A stretch of 14,906 nucleotides of DNA from Fidelibacterota bacterium TCS55 (lineage in GTDB: Bacteria; Fidelibacterota; Marinisomatia; Marinisomatales; TCS55): NCBI GenBank assembly GCA_905182385.1, contig CAJJBS010000020.1, positions 1 to 14,906 of the forward strand. Reading direction: 5' to 3'. Positions within the stretch are counted from its first letter, which is position 1. The number at the start of each line of letters is the position of its first letter. This document shows positions 1 through 6,386 of this stretch, one piece after another. Below the pieces are notes generated by a model that was not told the DNA's origin, made no database searches, and saw nothing but the letters and a program-made list of their open reading frames with translations. The position numbers and the translations under genes were made by a program.

Positions 1-120
1 TCTTGTTCTTTTTGTTCTTGTTCTTTCTGTTCTTGTTCTTTCTGTTCTTGTTCTTTCTGTTCTTCTTCTTTTTGTTCTTCTTCTTTCTGTTCTTCTTCTT
101 TCTGTTCTTCTTCTTTCTGT
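1..120. repeat. 15-bp coding tandem repeat, 8 copies, with 60-bp higher-order pattern
   Basis: Eight perfectly phased 15-mers fill bases 1-120. On the plus strand, copies 1-4 read tcttgttctttYtgt and copies 5-8 read tcttcttctttYtgt, where Y is t in copies 1 and 5 and c in the others. The two 60-base blocks therefore differ only at base 5 of each 15-mer, and the t variant recurs every fourth copy. On the minus strand each copy encodes E-Q-K-E-E (copies 5-8) or E-Q-K-E-Q (copies 1-4). The array is likely to extend past the left edge. Confidence 0.95.
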
Positions 121-569
121 TCTTCTTTATTATCTTCTTCTGGAGGTTTTTTCTGGTATTTTAAATATTCATAATTGAACCTAGCTTCTTTATCACTAGG
201 GTTCAATTCAAGCGCTTTTCTATAAAAAGAAATTGCTTCTTCATTCTTTTTATTTTTGTAGAAAGTATTACCTAGGTTATAAAAAGCTTTTGAGCGTAAA
301 TCGTTATCAGTGCTTTTTAAAGATTCTTGAAAGCTTTTTTTTGCAAGCTCTAAATCTCCTTGTTGATATGATGAAGCCCCATGACCAAAATGAGCTTCTT
401 CATTTTCCCCTTTTTTAATTAATATATTATCGTAAAAATCTTTCGCTTTTTCATATTCTTGATTTTGATAAAACTCTATACCTTTATCTTGTGAAAAAGA
501 AAATGATAAAAAACAAATTATTATTATTATTTGATTAATTTTCAAATCTATTTTTCCACTTCTTATCAT
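1..569 (-). CDS. BatC/BatE-like periplasmic TPR protein with EQKE(E/Q) repeat tail (partial, C-terminus off the window)
   Basis: Third gene of a Bat-type cluster. The frame is open from an ATG at 569-567 to base 1, giving 189 whole codons with no stop. Seen: a hydrophobic signal segment at residues 14-26 (IIIIICFLSFSFS followed by Q), then about three TPR-like helical hairpins at residues 30-135, the clearest being KAFYNLGNTFY with EEAISFYRKALELNP. From residue 149 an acidic/basic pentapeptide tail EQKEE, then EQKEQ, is repeated at least eight times. Known: Bat clusters of Bacteroidetes and spirochaetes carry periplasmic TPR proteins next to the VWA proteins BatA and BatB. Inferred: a periplasmic or membrane-anchored partner of BatA/BatB; the tail may continue to a later anchor. 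The ATG start overlaps batB by 35 bases. A TTG at 545-543 would shorten the overlap to 11 and still keep the signal segment. Neither start has a convincing ribosome binding site. Confidence 0.85.
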   Translation of the reverse strand, partial: MIRSGKIDLKINQIIIIICFLSFSFSQDKGIEFYQNQEYEKAKDFYDNILIKKGENEEAHFGHGASSYQQGDLELAKKSFQESLKSTDNDLRSKAFYNLGNTFYKNKKNEEAISFYRKALELNPSDKEARFNYEYLKYQKKPPEEDNKEEQKEEEQKEEEQKEEEQKEEEQKEQEQKEQEQKEQEQKEQ

Positions 570-1560
570 TTTTTGCTTTTGTTGGTATAATCATCCCAAT
601 TAACATTAAACAAAAAGAAATAATTGCAAAAGATTGATAACGATCTTCATATTCACTAAATATTTGAGATTTTAGTGTTCGTTTTTCCATACTATCAATT
701 GCTTTTGTAATATTCTTGAAATTTGCTGGTTTATTATCAAATCTAACATATGTTCCATCACCTGCCTTAGCAATATCATTAAGAATCTTTTCATTTAGAA
801 GAGTAGTTATTAATTTTCCTTCATTATCTCTCTTATAACCTCTAACTCCTTGTTTATCAATTATAGGAATTAACGATCCGTTCGATGTTCCAACACCAAC
901 AGTATGTACTACCATACCTCTTTTAGCTGCTTTACCTGCTAAATCTATAGCTTTACCTTCATGATCTTCACCATCAGTAACTAACACTAATACTTTATAT
1001 TTTGAATCATCTTCATTAAAGGCTGAAAGTCCAGTCTCTAAAGCCATACTTAATGCTGTACCTTGAGTAGGAATCATTTGTGTATCAATTTGGTCTAAAA
1101 ATAGACGTGCTGCTTCATAATCAATTGTTAAGGGTAAATACATATGACTAGAGCCAGCAAAAACAATTATGGCTACTCTATCACCTTTTAATTGTTGAAT
1201 CATCTGAGATATTTCAAACTTTGCTTTTTCAAGTCTAGTAGGTTTAACATCCTCAGCATTCATACTAGTTGAGACATCAATCGCAAAAACTAAATCAATA
1301 CCTTTCCTATCAAGTGGTGCCAAACGGACTCCAATTTGTGGACCAGCAGCTGAAAAAATTAGAAAGATCAATGATATAGTAAGTAAACGATCTTTTATAT
1401 TAATTCTTTTGAAATGAGTATTTATTAATAACTTATTACGCAATTCATTTGATATTTCCCCTAATGCAGGTTGTGATTTATTTTTAAATATCAAAAAAAT
1501 TATAAATATAAATAAAGGAATATAAAGATAGAGAATAAATGGAAATCTGAATTCAATCAT
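535..1560 (-). CDS. batB: BatB-like von Willebrand factor A domain membrane protein
   Basis: A 341-residue protein of the Bat (Bacteroides aerotolerance) type. Seen: an N-terminal membrane helix (about 7-25), a second at about 57-73, then a VWA domain (about 88-290), and a C-terminal membrane helix (about 309-326). The metal-ion-dependent adhesion site looks complete: DVSTS with D95, S97 and S99, a threonine in GTA at 168, and the aspartate of TDGEDHEG at 196. Known: VWA domains bind a divalent metal and mediate protein contacts; in Bat operons BatA and BatB are thought to form a membrane complex with TPR proteins. Inferred: the domain faces the periplasm and works with the neighbouring BatA and TPR protein. 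Its ATG overlaps the batA stop by four bases (ATGA), so translation is probably coupled. The A/B naming is by gene order and could be exchanged. Confidence 0.9.
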   Translation of the reverse strand: MIEFRFPFILYLYIPLFIFIIFLIFKNKSQPALGEISNELRNKLLINTHFKRINIKDRLLTISLIFLIFSAAGPQIGVRLAPLDRKGIDLVFAIDVSTSMNAEDVKPTRLEKAKFEISQMIQQLKGDRVAIIVFAGSSHMYLPLTIDYEAARLFLDQIDTQMIPTQGTALSMALETGLSAFNEDDSKYKVLVLVTDGEDHEGKAIDLAGKAAKRGMVVHTVGVGTSNGSLIPIIDKQGVRGYKRDNEGKLITTLLNEKILNDIAKAGDGTYVRFDNKPANFKNITKAIDSMEKRTLKSQIFSEYEDRYQSFAIISFCLMLIGMIIPTKAKNDKKWKNRFEN

Positions 1561-2528
1561 ATTCGCTTTCTAAAAATATTTCTATCTAATGTTTGGCCAC
1601 TTAAACTAAGTATCAAAGCTGGAATTAAAAACCAGCCGAAGAGTTCTTTGTATTGAGTGAATTCTTTTATTTCAATTTCAGTCTTCTCTAAAGTATCTAT
1701 TGTATTATATATTTGCTCTAGGCCAGATAAATTTGTAGCTCTATAATATTGACCATTAGTTCTTTTAGAAATTGACTTCAATGTTTCTTCATCTATTTCA
1801 TTTCTAATATAACCTCGCCCAGGAATAAATGAAACATCTTGGTTTGTTCCCGCGCCTATTGTGTAAATTTTAATATTAAATTTAGCAGCTAGATCCGCAG
1901 CCGTTAATGGGTCTAATTCTCCAGCATTATTACTTCCATCAGAAAGTAATATCATTACTTTACTCTTTGAATCACTATGTCTAAGTCGGTTAGTTGCATT
2001 AGCTATCGCCATACCGATAGCTGTGCCATCGTAAGATTGTTCTGCAACTTTTATTTCACCCATTAAAGAAACCAATACATCTTGATCAATTGTTAAAGGA
2101 CATTGGATAAAAGATTCTCCAGCAAAAACTAGGACTCCTAATCTATCACCACTTCTTGCTTTTATAAAATCTATAGCAGTATTTTTTACAGCTTCTAAAC
2201 GATTAGGAGGAAAATCAGTTGCAAGCATAGACGAGCTAATATCCATTACTAAAACTATATCTACTATATCTACATTGGTTTCTTTAATAGAATCAATTAA
2301 TTGTGGTCTTGATAAACCTACTATTATTAAACATAATGAAAAGTAATTTAAAAATTTTATTAATTTGTACCTTATTTTACCTCTTTTTTTCATTTCGTTT
2401 GAAATAAGAGATTCTGAAGATATACTAAGCGTTCCTTCAAAGTTTTTTCCAAAAAAACGATGATATAAATAAAGAGCTAAAATTATTATTAACCCTAAAA
2501 GATATAATGGATTTGAGAAAAAAATCAT
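1557..2528 (-). CDS. batA: BatA-like von Willebrand factor A domain membrane protein
   Basis: A 323-residue VWA protein and first gene of the bat transcription unit. Seen: an N-terminal membrane helix at about 8-22 (LYLLGLIIILALYLY), a second hydrophobic segment at about 59-72, a VWA domain at about 88-280 and a C-terminal helix at about 296-311. The metal site is intact: DISSS with D96, S98 and S100, T169 in DGTA, and D197 in LLSDGSNNAG. Known: BatA-type proteins are usually encoded near a MoxR AAA+ ATPase and a DUF58 protein and have been linked to stress tolerance and envelope integrity. Here the upstream neighbour is tatA, not moxR or DUF58. A terminator and an extended -10 site precede the gene. 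Upstream of the ATG there is only a weak purine stretch (CTGAG). Confidence 0.9.
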   Translation of the reverse strand: MIFFSNPLYLLGLIIILALYLYHRFFGKNFEGTLSISSESLISNEMKKRGKIRYKLIKFLNYFSLCLIIVGLSRPQLIDSIKETNVDIVDIVLVMDISSSMLATDFPPNRLEAVKNTAIDFIKARSGDRLGVLVFAGESFIQCPLTIDQDVLVSLMGEIKVAEQSYDGTAIGMAIANATNRLRHSDSKSKVMILLSDGSNNAGELDPLTAADLAAKFNIKIYTIGAGTNQDVSFIPGRGYIRNEIDEETLKSISKRTNGQYYRATNLSGLEQIYNTIDTLEKTEIEIKEFTQYKELFGWFLIPALILSLSGQTLDRNIFRKRI

Positions 2529-2564
2529 TATTTAACTCAGTAATTGTTTTATTTAATAATCAAC

Positions 2565-2573
2565 ATTATAACA
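2565..2573 (-). promoter_or_regulatory. Extended -10 promoter for batA-batB-batC
   Basis: On the minus strand the bases read TGTTATAAT, a perfect extended -10 element (TG, one base, TATAAT). It lies about 37 bases upstream of the batA ATG, which would give a leader of about 30 bases. No recognisable -35 hexamer lies at 16-18 bases, where the terminator stem falls instead; extended -10 promoters often do without one. The TG of the element directly follows the terminator T-run. The match is seen; promoter activity is inferred. Confidence 0.55.
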
Positions 2574-2597
2574 AAAAAGGACCAAAAAGATCCTTTT
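2573..2597 (-). terminator. Rho-independent terminator after tatA
   Basis: On the minus strand AAAAGGATC, loop TTTTT, GGTCCTTTT form a 9-bp stem (one G-T pair), and the T-run continues two bases further to give TTTTTT. It lies about 20 bases past the tatA stop, as expected for the end of the long upstream array. The stem is also A-rich on the other side, so it could work in both directions, but no plus-strand gene needs it. Confidence 0.7.
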
Positions 2598-2617
2598 CTA
2601 AAAATAAAAATATCTAA

Positions 2618-2851
2618 TTAATTATTTGAATTATTATCTGTTTCATCCTTTTTTTCAATTTTTTCTTCAGCATCCTTCAGTTCGTCCTTGACACCATCAA
2701 CTGCACCTTTAAACTCTCTAATTCCTTGCCCTAAACCTCGAGCAAGTTCTGGAAGTTTTTTTGCACCAAACATTAAAAGTATTACTAAAGCTATAACTAC
2801 CATTTCCCATCCACCAGGCATAGCTGCTAATAAGATTTCTTCATTTATCAT
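2618..2851 (-). CDS. tatA: Sec-independent (twin-arginine) translocase subunit TatA
   Basis: A 77-residue TatA/TatE/Hcf106-family protein. Together with TatC, TatA forms the pore that moves folded proteins with twin-arginine signals across the inner membrane. Seen: a short N-terminus with GGWE (13-16), one membrane helix (about 17-28), the hinge FG at 28-29, then the amphipathic helix beginning KKLPELARGLGQ with P34 and E35, and a highly charged, disordered tail rich in D, E, K and N. Length and order match TatA. The usual start two or three residues before the helix would be M11, but the ATG chosen here has GGAGGT six bases upstream, which decides for the longer form. No tatC is in the window. 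It is the last gene before the terminator. Confidence 0.93.
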   Translation of the reverse strand: MINEEILLAAMPGGWEMVVIALVILLMFGAKKLPELARGLGQGIREFKGAVDGVKDELKDAEEKIEKKDETDNNSNN

Positions 2852-2856
2852 TTTTT

Positions 2857-2862
2857 ACCTCC
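2857..2862 (-). promoter_or_regulatory. Strong Shine-Dalgarno site of tatA
   Basis: GGAGGT on the minus strand, with a six-base spacer before the ATG at 2851. It is the best ribosome binding site in the window and selects this ATG over the internal methionine 11. Most other genes here have no such site. Confidence 0.8.
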
Positions 2863-2882
2863 GTAAATAAACTCATTTAATA

Positions 2883-2888
2883 AGTATA
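2883..2888 (-). promoter_or_regulatory. Possible -10 element in front of tatA
   Basis: TATACT on the minus strand, in the 48-base gap between the DUF4321-like gene and tatA, about 32 bases before the tatA ATG. A poor -35 candidate (TTTCAG) lies 15 bases upstream, inside the end of the previous gene. AT-rich sequence gives such matches by chance, so tatA may simply be read from upstream. Confidence 0.25.
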
Positions 2889-2899
2889 ATTTAGAATGC

Positions 2900-3190
2900 T
2901 TATCTGAAATACCTTAGAAAATAATAAGCAGTAGCAAAACCAATAATACTTGTAAAATTAAATGTAAGAGTCAATCCAAATTTTACTATCAACATTACTA
3001 AATCTAAAGAAACTACATCAACTTCATCCCCAACTATACTACCTAAATTAAATTCAATACTTTTTAAAAAGAATTCACGGACAACACTGTCCGGCAATAT
3101 CCATCCAAGTAATTCACCTAATAATGTTCCAAAAAGAGTTCCAAAAAAAAGTGTAAGTACAATAACTGAAAGCGATCTTTTATCTAACAT
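2900..3190 (-). CDS. Small membrane protein, DUF4321-like
   Basis: A 96-residue protein of unknown function. Seen: a glycine-rich N-terminal membrane segment (about 7-32) with the pattern FFGTLFGTLLGELLGWILP, a polar middle region (35-60), and a hydrophobic C-terminal half (about 61-94) containing FGLTLTFNFTSIIG. This pattern resembles the small DUF4321 membrane family as I remember it; no function is established for that family. Its ATG overlaps the pssA stop by one base (TAATG), so it is probably translated from the pssA message. Position between phospholipid synthesis and Tat genes suggests an envelope role, but that is only context. Confidence 0.75.
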   Translation of the reverse strand: MLDKRSLSVIVLTLFFGTLFGTLLGELLGWILPDSVVREFFLKSIEFNLGSIVGDEVDVVSLDLVMLIVKFGLTLTFNFTSIIGFATAYYFLRYFR

Positions 3191-3954
3191 TATTCATCCA
3201 ATTCATTTTTAGATTTTGACTCTATACTTAAACGATCTTTATCAAGCATCCACTTTATAATTGACCATACAATATAAATTGACATTAATGGAAATAAAAG
3301 AAGACCTCTAAATAAAAATAAACTAACCAACGTAATTACTAATGCAACTAAACGAAGGTTATTATTACGTCCTCTTTTTAAACTAAGAATAGGGAATTTT
3401 GAGAAACGAACTGGACTTATCTCTAAGAAACTCATAATAGCTACAATGACCAAAGCTAACCTTGCATCACCCATGTTATCATAAAGTTTAAAATTAAAAA
3501 GCATAAAACCAATAATAGTTATTGCAGCTAATGGTGTAGTTAAGCCGATGAAGTAAGGTTTAGGAACTTCAGATGTGTCAATATTGAATTTAGCTAAGCG
3601 GATTGTACCGAATAAAAGTGGCATAAAACTAATTGCTGCACCAAGAATGATTGGTAAGCCCTCAACATAAAGACTATAAACAAGTACTGAAGGAACTGCG
3701 CAAAAAGAAATAGTATCCGCTAATGAATCAAACTCTGTACCAAACCTTGATGTTAAACCCATTAAACGAGCAAGTTTTCCATCTAAAACATCAAAAAAGA
3801 CTCCAACCATCATTACCCAACCAGCTTTAATAGGTTCTCCATTAAAAATTAGTGTAATAGCTAAAAATCCAAGAAACATATTGAATACAGTAGCAATATT
3901 AGGGATGAAAGAGCGTTTTAGTCGCTTTTGCTGATTTTTACGAATATTTTTCAT
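3190..3954 (-). CDS. pssA: CDP-diacylglycerol--serine O-phosphatidyltransferase (phosphatidylserine synthase)
   Basis: A 254-residue inner-membrane enzyme that joins serine to CDP-diacylglycerol, releasing CMP and giving phosphatidylserine. Seen: the complete CDP-alcohol phosphatidyltransferase signature DG-x2-AR-x8-G-x3-D-x3-D at residues 58-80 (D58, G59, A62, R63, G72, D76, D80), followed by several membrane helices up to about residue 240. The N-terminus is rich in lysine and arginine, and the protein is of the multi-spanning (type II, Bacillus-like) class rather than the soluble E. coli type. The gene starts inside the psd stop (ATGA, four-base overlap), so synthase and decarboxylase are coupled. 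The head group is identified as serine mainly by the adjacent decarboxylase. Confidence 0.92.
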   Translation of the reverse strand: MKNIRKNQQKRLKRSFIPNIATVFNMFLGFLAITLIFNGEPIKAGWVMMVGVFFDVLDGKLARLMGLTSRFGTEFDSLADTISFCAVPSVLVYSLYVEGLPIILGAAISFMPLLFGTIRLAKFNIDTSEVPKPYFIGLTTPLAAITIIGFMLFNFKLYDNMGDARLALVIVAIMSFLEISPVRFSKFPILSLKRGRNNNLRLVALVITLVSLFLFRGLLLFPLMSIYIVWSIIKWMLDKDRLSIESKSKNELDE

Positions 3955-4586
3955 AATTCACCGATAATCGTTTCGCCACCCTTAACTTTATCGCCTAATT
4001 TTACGTTTAATTTAATATTTGAAGGCATAATTAAATCAGTTCTACTACCAAATCTAATAAACCCCAGTCTTCCACCTTTATGTAGAATTAAACCTTCCTT
4101 CGCATAACATAATATTCTTCTAGCAATTAAACCTGCAATTTGCTTTACTTTATAATTCCCAGATTTATGAGAAATTATTGTTACTACCTGTTCGTTCTCA
4201 TCCGATGCTTTGTGATCAAATGCAGCTAAAAACTTGCCAGATTTATATTCTGAAGAAATAACTTTACCACTAATAGGTACTCTATTTACATGAACATTAA
4301 ATACATTTAAAAAGATAGAAACTAATTTTGCATCGCCAATATCTGAATCATTAATTTCAACAACCTTAACTATTTTTCCATCGGCTGGTGAAATAATAAG
4401 ATTGTCACCCATTGGTACAGTTCTTTTTGGATCTCTAAAAAAATTAATAGAAAACAAAAATAATATACCTGAAATAAAATAAATAGTTGAGAAAATTGTA
4501 TTTTCAATAATATGAGCATAGATACCAATAAAAAATGTAATAAAGAATAAAGGAATAAGAATTATTCGGCCTTCTTTAGCAATCAT
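3951..4586 (-). CDS. psd: Phosphatidylserine decarboxylase proenzyme (short form)
   Basis: A 211-residue proenzyme that decarboxylates phosphatidylserine to phosphatidylethanolamine. Seen: two N-terminal hydrophobic segments (about 8-24 and 31-48), FFRDPKR at 49-55, SPADGK at 66-71, NVHVNRVP at 97-104, and near the C-terminus the self-cleavage site FGSR with G180 and S181. Known: the precursor cuts itself between Gly and Ser, the serine becomes the pyruvoyl cofactor, and an Asp-His-Ser triad drives the reaction; D69, H99 and S181 are the likely equivalents. Length and the GSR site match the short, archaeal/Bacteroidetes-type Psd rather than the E. coli form with LGST. Two bases separate it from the htrA stop. 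AGGA about a dozen bases upstream is a weak ribosome site. Confidence 0.93.
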   Translation of the reverse strand: MIAKEGRIILIPLFFITFFIGIYAHIIENTIFSTIYFISGILFLFSINFFRDPKRTVPMGDNLIISPADGKIVKVVEINDSDIGDAKLVSIFLNVFNVHVNRVPISGKVISSEYKSGKFLAAFDHKASDENEQVVTIISHKSGNYKVKQIAGLIARRILCYAKEGLILHKGGRLGFIRFGSRTDLIMPSNIKLNVKLGDKVKGGETIIGEL

Positions 4587-4588
4587 AT

Positions 4589-5665
4589 CTATAATTTTCC
4601 TAATTTAAGTTTTCGATTTATGTAACGTCCATTTCTCCAAATTTTTAACTGAATTTTATCACCAGGTCGTATGTCATTTACTTCAATAATTTCTAAAATA
4701 TCATTTAGACTTAATACTTTTATATTCTCAACTGCGATAATTATATCTCCATATTCTAGTTTAGCTTTTTGAGCAGGGCTATTGTCATTAATACTCGTTA
4801 TTATCACACCTTCATTAATTGGTATATTTAAATAAGCAGCAGTCTTTAAATCCAAGGGTTGTGCGCGAATTCCGGTTGTAAAATCTCGAACTATTTGTCC
4901 TTTAGTCTTTAATTCTTCCGCTATTTTTATTGCACGATTAATTGGAATTGCAAATCCTATTCCAATAGATCCTCTTTCTCTATCATCTAAAAAAATAAAA
5001 GTACTAATTCCAATTAATTGACCATTTGAATTAACAAGTGGACCGCCACTATTCCCAGGGTTAATAGCAGCATCTGTTTGAATCATATCTTGGAATACTT
5101 TGCCTTCCTGAAGGCCAAAATCAAGATCTTTTCCACTAATTATCCCTATAGTTGCAGTTGGTTGTTGGTTTATATCAAATAGCCCGAAAGGATTTCCTAG
5201 TGCGACTACCCATTCGCCAATAATTAATTGATCTGAATCAGCGATCTCTATAAAAGGAAAATTTTTACCATCTAATTTAAGTAATGCTAGGTCAGTTAAA
5301 TTGTCCATACCAATAACTTCTGCATCATACTCTTTACCTCCTGGTAGCGTTACAATAATTTTCGTAGCATTTTCTACTACATGATCATTAGTTAAAATAT
5401 ATCCATCAGGACTAATCACGACACCAGACCCCGAACCTTTAACTTCTCTTTCACGAATTTGAGGTGAAAAAAAATATTTAAACCAAGGGTCTCGTTGGAA
5501 TGGATTGATTGAATATTTTTGAACCTGTGTTACATTAATACTTGCAACTGCAGGACTTGAAATTTTAATTGAATTTGTTATAGCGTTGTTTCTTGACTCA
5601 GTTATTTCAGACTGGGAGAATAAGAAAGTAATAAATAAAAATAATTTTATATTAATTTTGATCAT
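4589..5665 (-). CDS. HtrA/DegS-like periplasmic serine protease with one PDZ domain
   Basis: A 358-residue trypsin-like protease of the HtrA family, likely working in envelope quality control. Seen: a hydrophobic signal peptide or anchor (residues 1-18, FLFITFLFS), a protease domain (about 75-255) with a complete catalytic triad, H95 in TNDHVV, D125 in TDLALLK and S206 in GNSGGP, and one PDZ domain (about 265-355) with the GDIII motif. E. coli DegP and DegQ have two PDZ domains; one domain is the DegS/HtrA-short layout. Its first 14 bases overlap the end of truA. It precedes psd and pssA in the array, so it is probably made together with phospholipid synthesis enzymes. Whether it is released or stays anchored cannot be told: a small-residue cleavage site is not obvious. 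Confidence 0.93.
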   Translation of the reverse strand: MIKINIKLFLFITFLFSQSEITESRNNAITNSIKISSPAVASINVTQVQKYSINPFQRDPWFKYFFSPQIREREVKGSGSGVVISPDGYILTNDHVVENATKIIVTLPGGKEYDAEVIGMDNLTDLALLKLDGKNFPFIEIADSDQLIIGEWVVALGNPFGLFDINQQPTATIGIISGKDLDFGLQEGKVFQDMIQTDAAINPGNSGGPLVNSNGQLIGISTFIFLDDRERGSIGIGFAIPINRAIKIAEELKTKGQIVRDFTTGIRAQPLDLKTAAYLNIPINEGVIITSINDNSPAQKAKLEYGDIIIAVENIKVLSLNDILEIIEVNDIRPGDKIQLKIWRNGRYINRKLKLGKL

Positions 5666-6386
5666 ATTCTACTTTAGTTAGAACTAATCCTTGAGGTGGA
5701 GCTTTAAATATATTAACATTCTCTAAAGGTCTATTAATAAGTTCTTTAAATTTTTTAAATTCAAATTTTTCTCGAGCTACTTCTATCATAGTACCAACAA
5801 GATATCTTACCATATGATGTAAAAATCGGTTACCTGCAATATGATAAGTTACAATTTTGTTGTCTTTTTTCCATAAAGATTCATAAATAATACATCGTCT
5901 ATGTTCTAGATTATTATTACGACTGAAAGAAGTAAAATCATGTTCTCCATTAATAAGTTTAGCAACATTATTTAATTTAACTAAATCTATTTTTTCTGTT
6001 GACCATGTATAATTTCTATCTAATAGATAGCAATTATTGCGAGTTCTGTAAATATAGTATCTTTTTTTAGCTGAGAACCTTGCATGAAATGTATCTAAGA
6101 CTTGATTACAATTCATTATTCTAATTTCTGCTGGCAAATTTCCATTTAATGCATTTTTTAATATATTTGTATCTAAAGCTGTATCTAAATCAAAATGAGC
6201 AACTTGACCTGTAGCATGAACACCAGTATCGGTCCTACCTGCTCCATGAACACGTATAGCATTATTTCCATTAATTTTTTTCAACGAGGACTCTAATTCA
6301 CCTTGAATTGTTCTTTCGTTTTTTTGTAGCTGCCAGCCACGAAAATCTGTTCCGTCATATTGAATAATTATTTTAAATCGAGGCAT
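5652..6386 (-). CDS. truA: tRNA pseudouridine(38-40) synthase TruA
   Basis: A 244-residue enzyme that converts uridines 38-40 of the tRNA anticodon arm to pseudouridine. Seen: the N-terminal IQYDGTDFRGWQ (8-19), the catalytic motif GAGRTDTGVHA at 48-58 with the nucleophile D53, FSAKKRYYIYR at 104-114 containing the conserved tyrosine, and NRFLHHMVRYLVG in the C-terminal half. Length is normal for bacterial TruA. It overlaps the end of the EcfT-like gene by 14 bases and the start of the protease gene by 14 bases, so it lies firmly within the array. There is no Shine-Dalgarno site; a short inverted repeat sits just upstream of the ATG. Confidence is high because all catalytic motifs are present. 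Confidence 0.96.
   Translation of the reverse strand: MPRFKIIIQYDGTDFRGWQLQKNERTIQGELESSLKKINGNNAIRVHGAGRTDTGVHATGQVAHFDLDTALDTNILKNALNGNLPAEIRIMNCNQVLDTFHARFSAKKRYYIYRTRNNCYLLDRNYTWSTEKIDLVKLNNVAKLINGEHDFTSFSRNNNLEHRRCIIYESLWKKDNKIVTYHIAGNRFLHHMVRYLVGTMIEVAREKFEFKKFKELINRPLENVNIFKAPPQGLVLTKVEYDQN

Noticed and set aside
1..120. Direct repeats resembling a CRISPR array
   Set aside because: The 15-base units are contiguous with no spacers, stay in frame with the TPR gene, and encode a simple pentapeptide.
233..418. Plus-strand open frame of 61 codons
   Set aside because: It lies opposite the TPR-encoding frame, has no recognisable domain or ribosome site, and its composition is that of an antisense shadow.
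495..569. Possible lipoprotein signal in the TPR protein (cysteine at residue 19)
   Set aside because: The cysteine is preceded by five isoleucines, not a lipobox such as L-A-G-C, and lies inside the hydrophobic core.
2688..2870. Plus-strand open frame of 60 codons opposite tatA
   Set aside because: It is antisense to the well-supported tatA gene and shows no family features.
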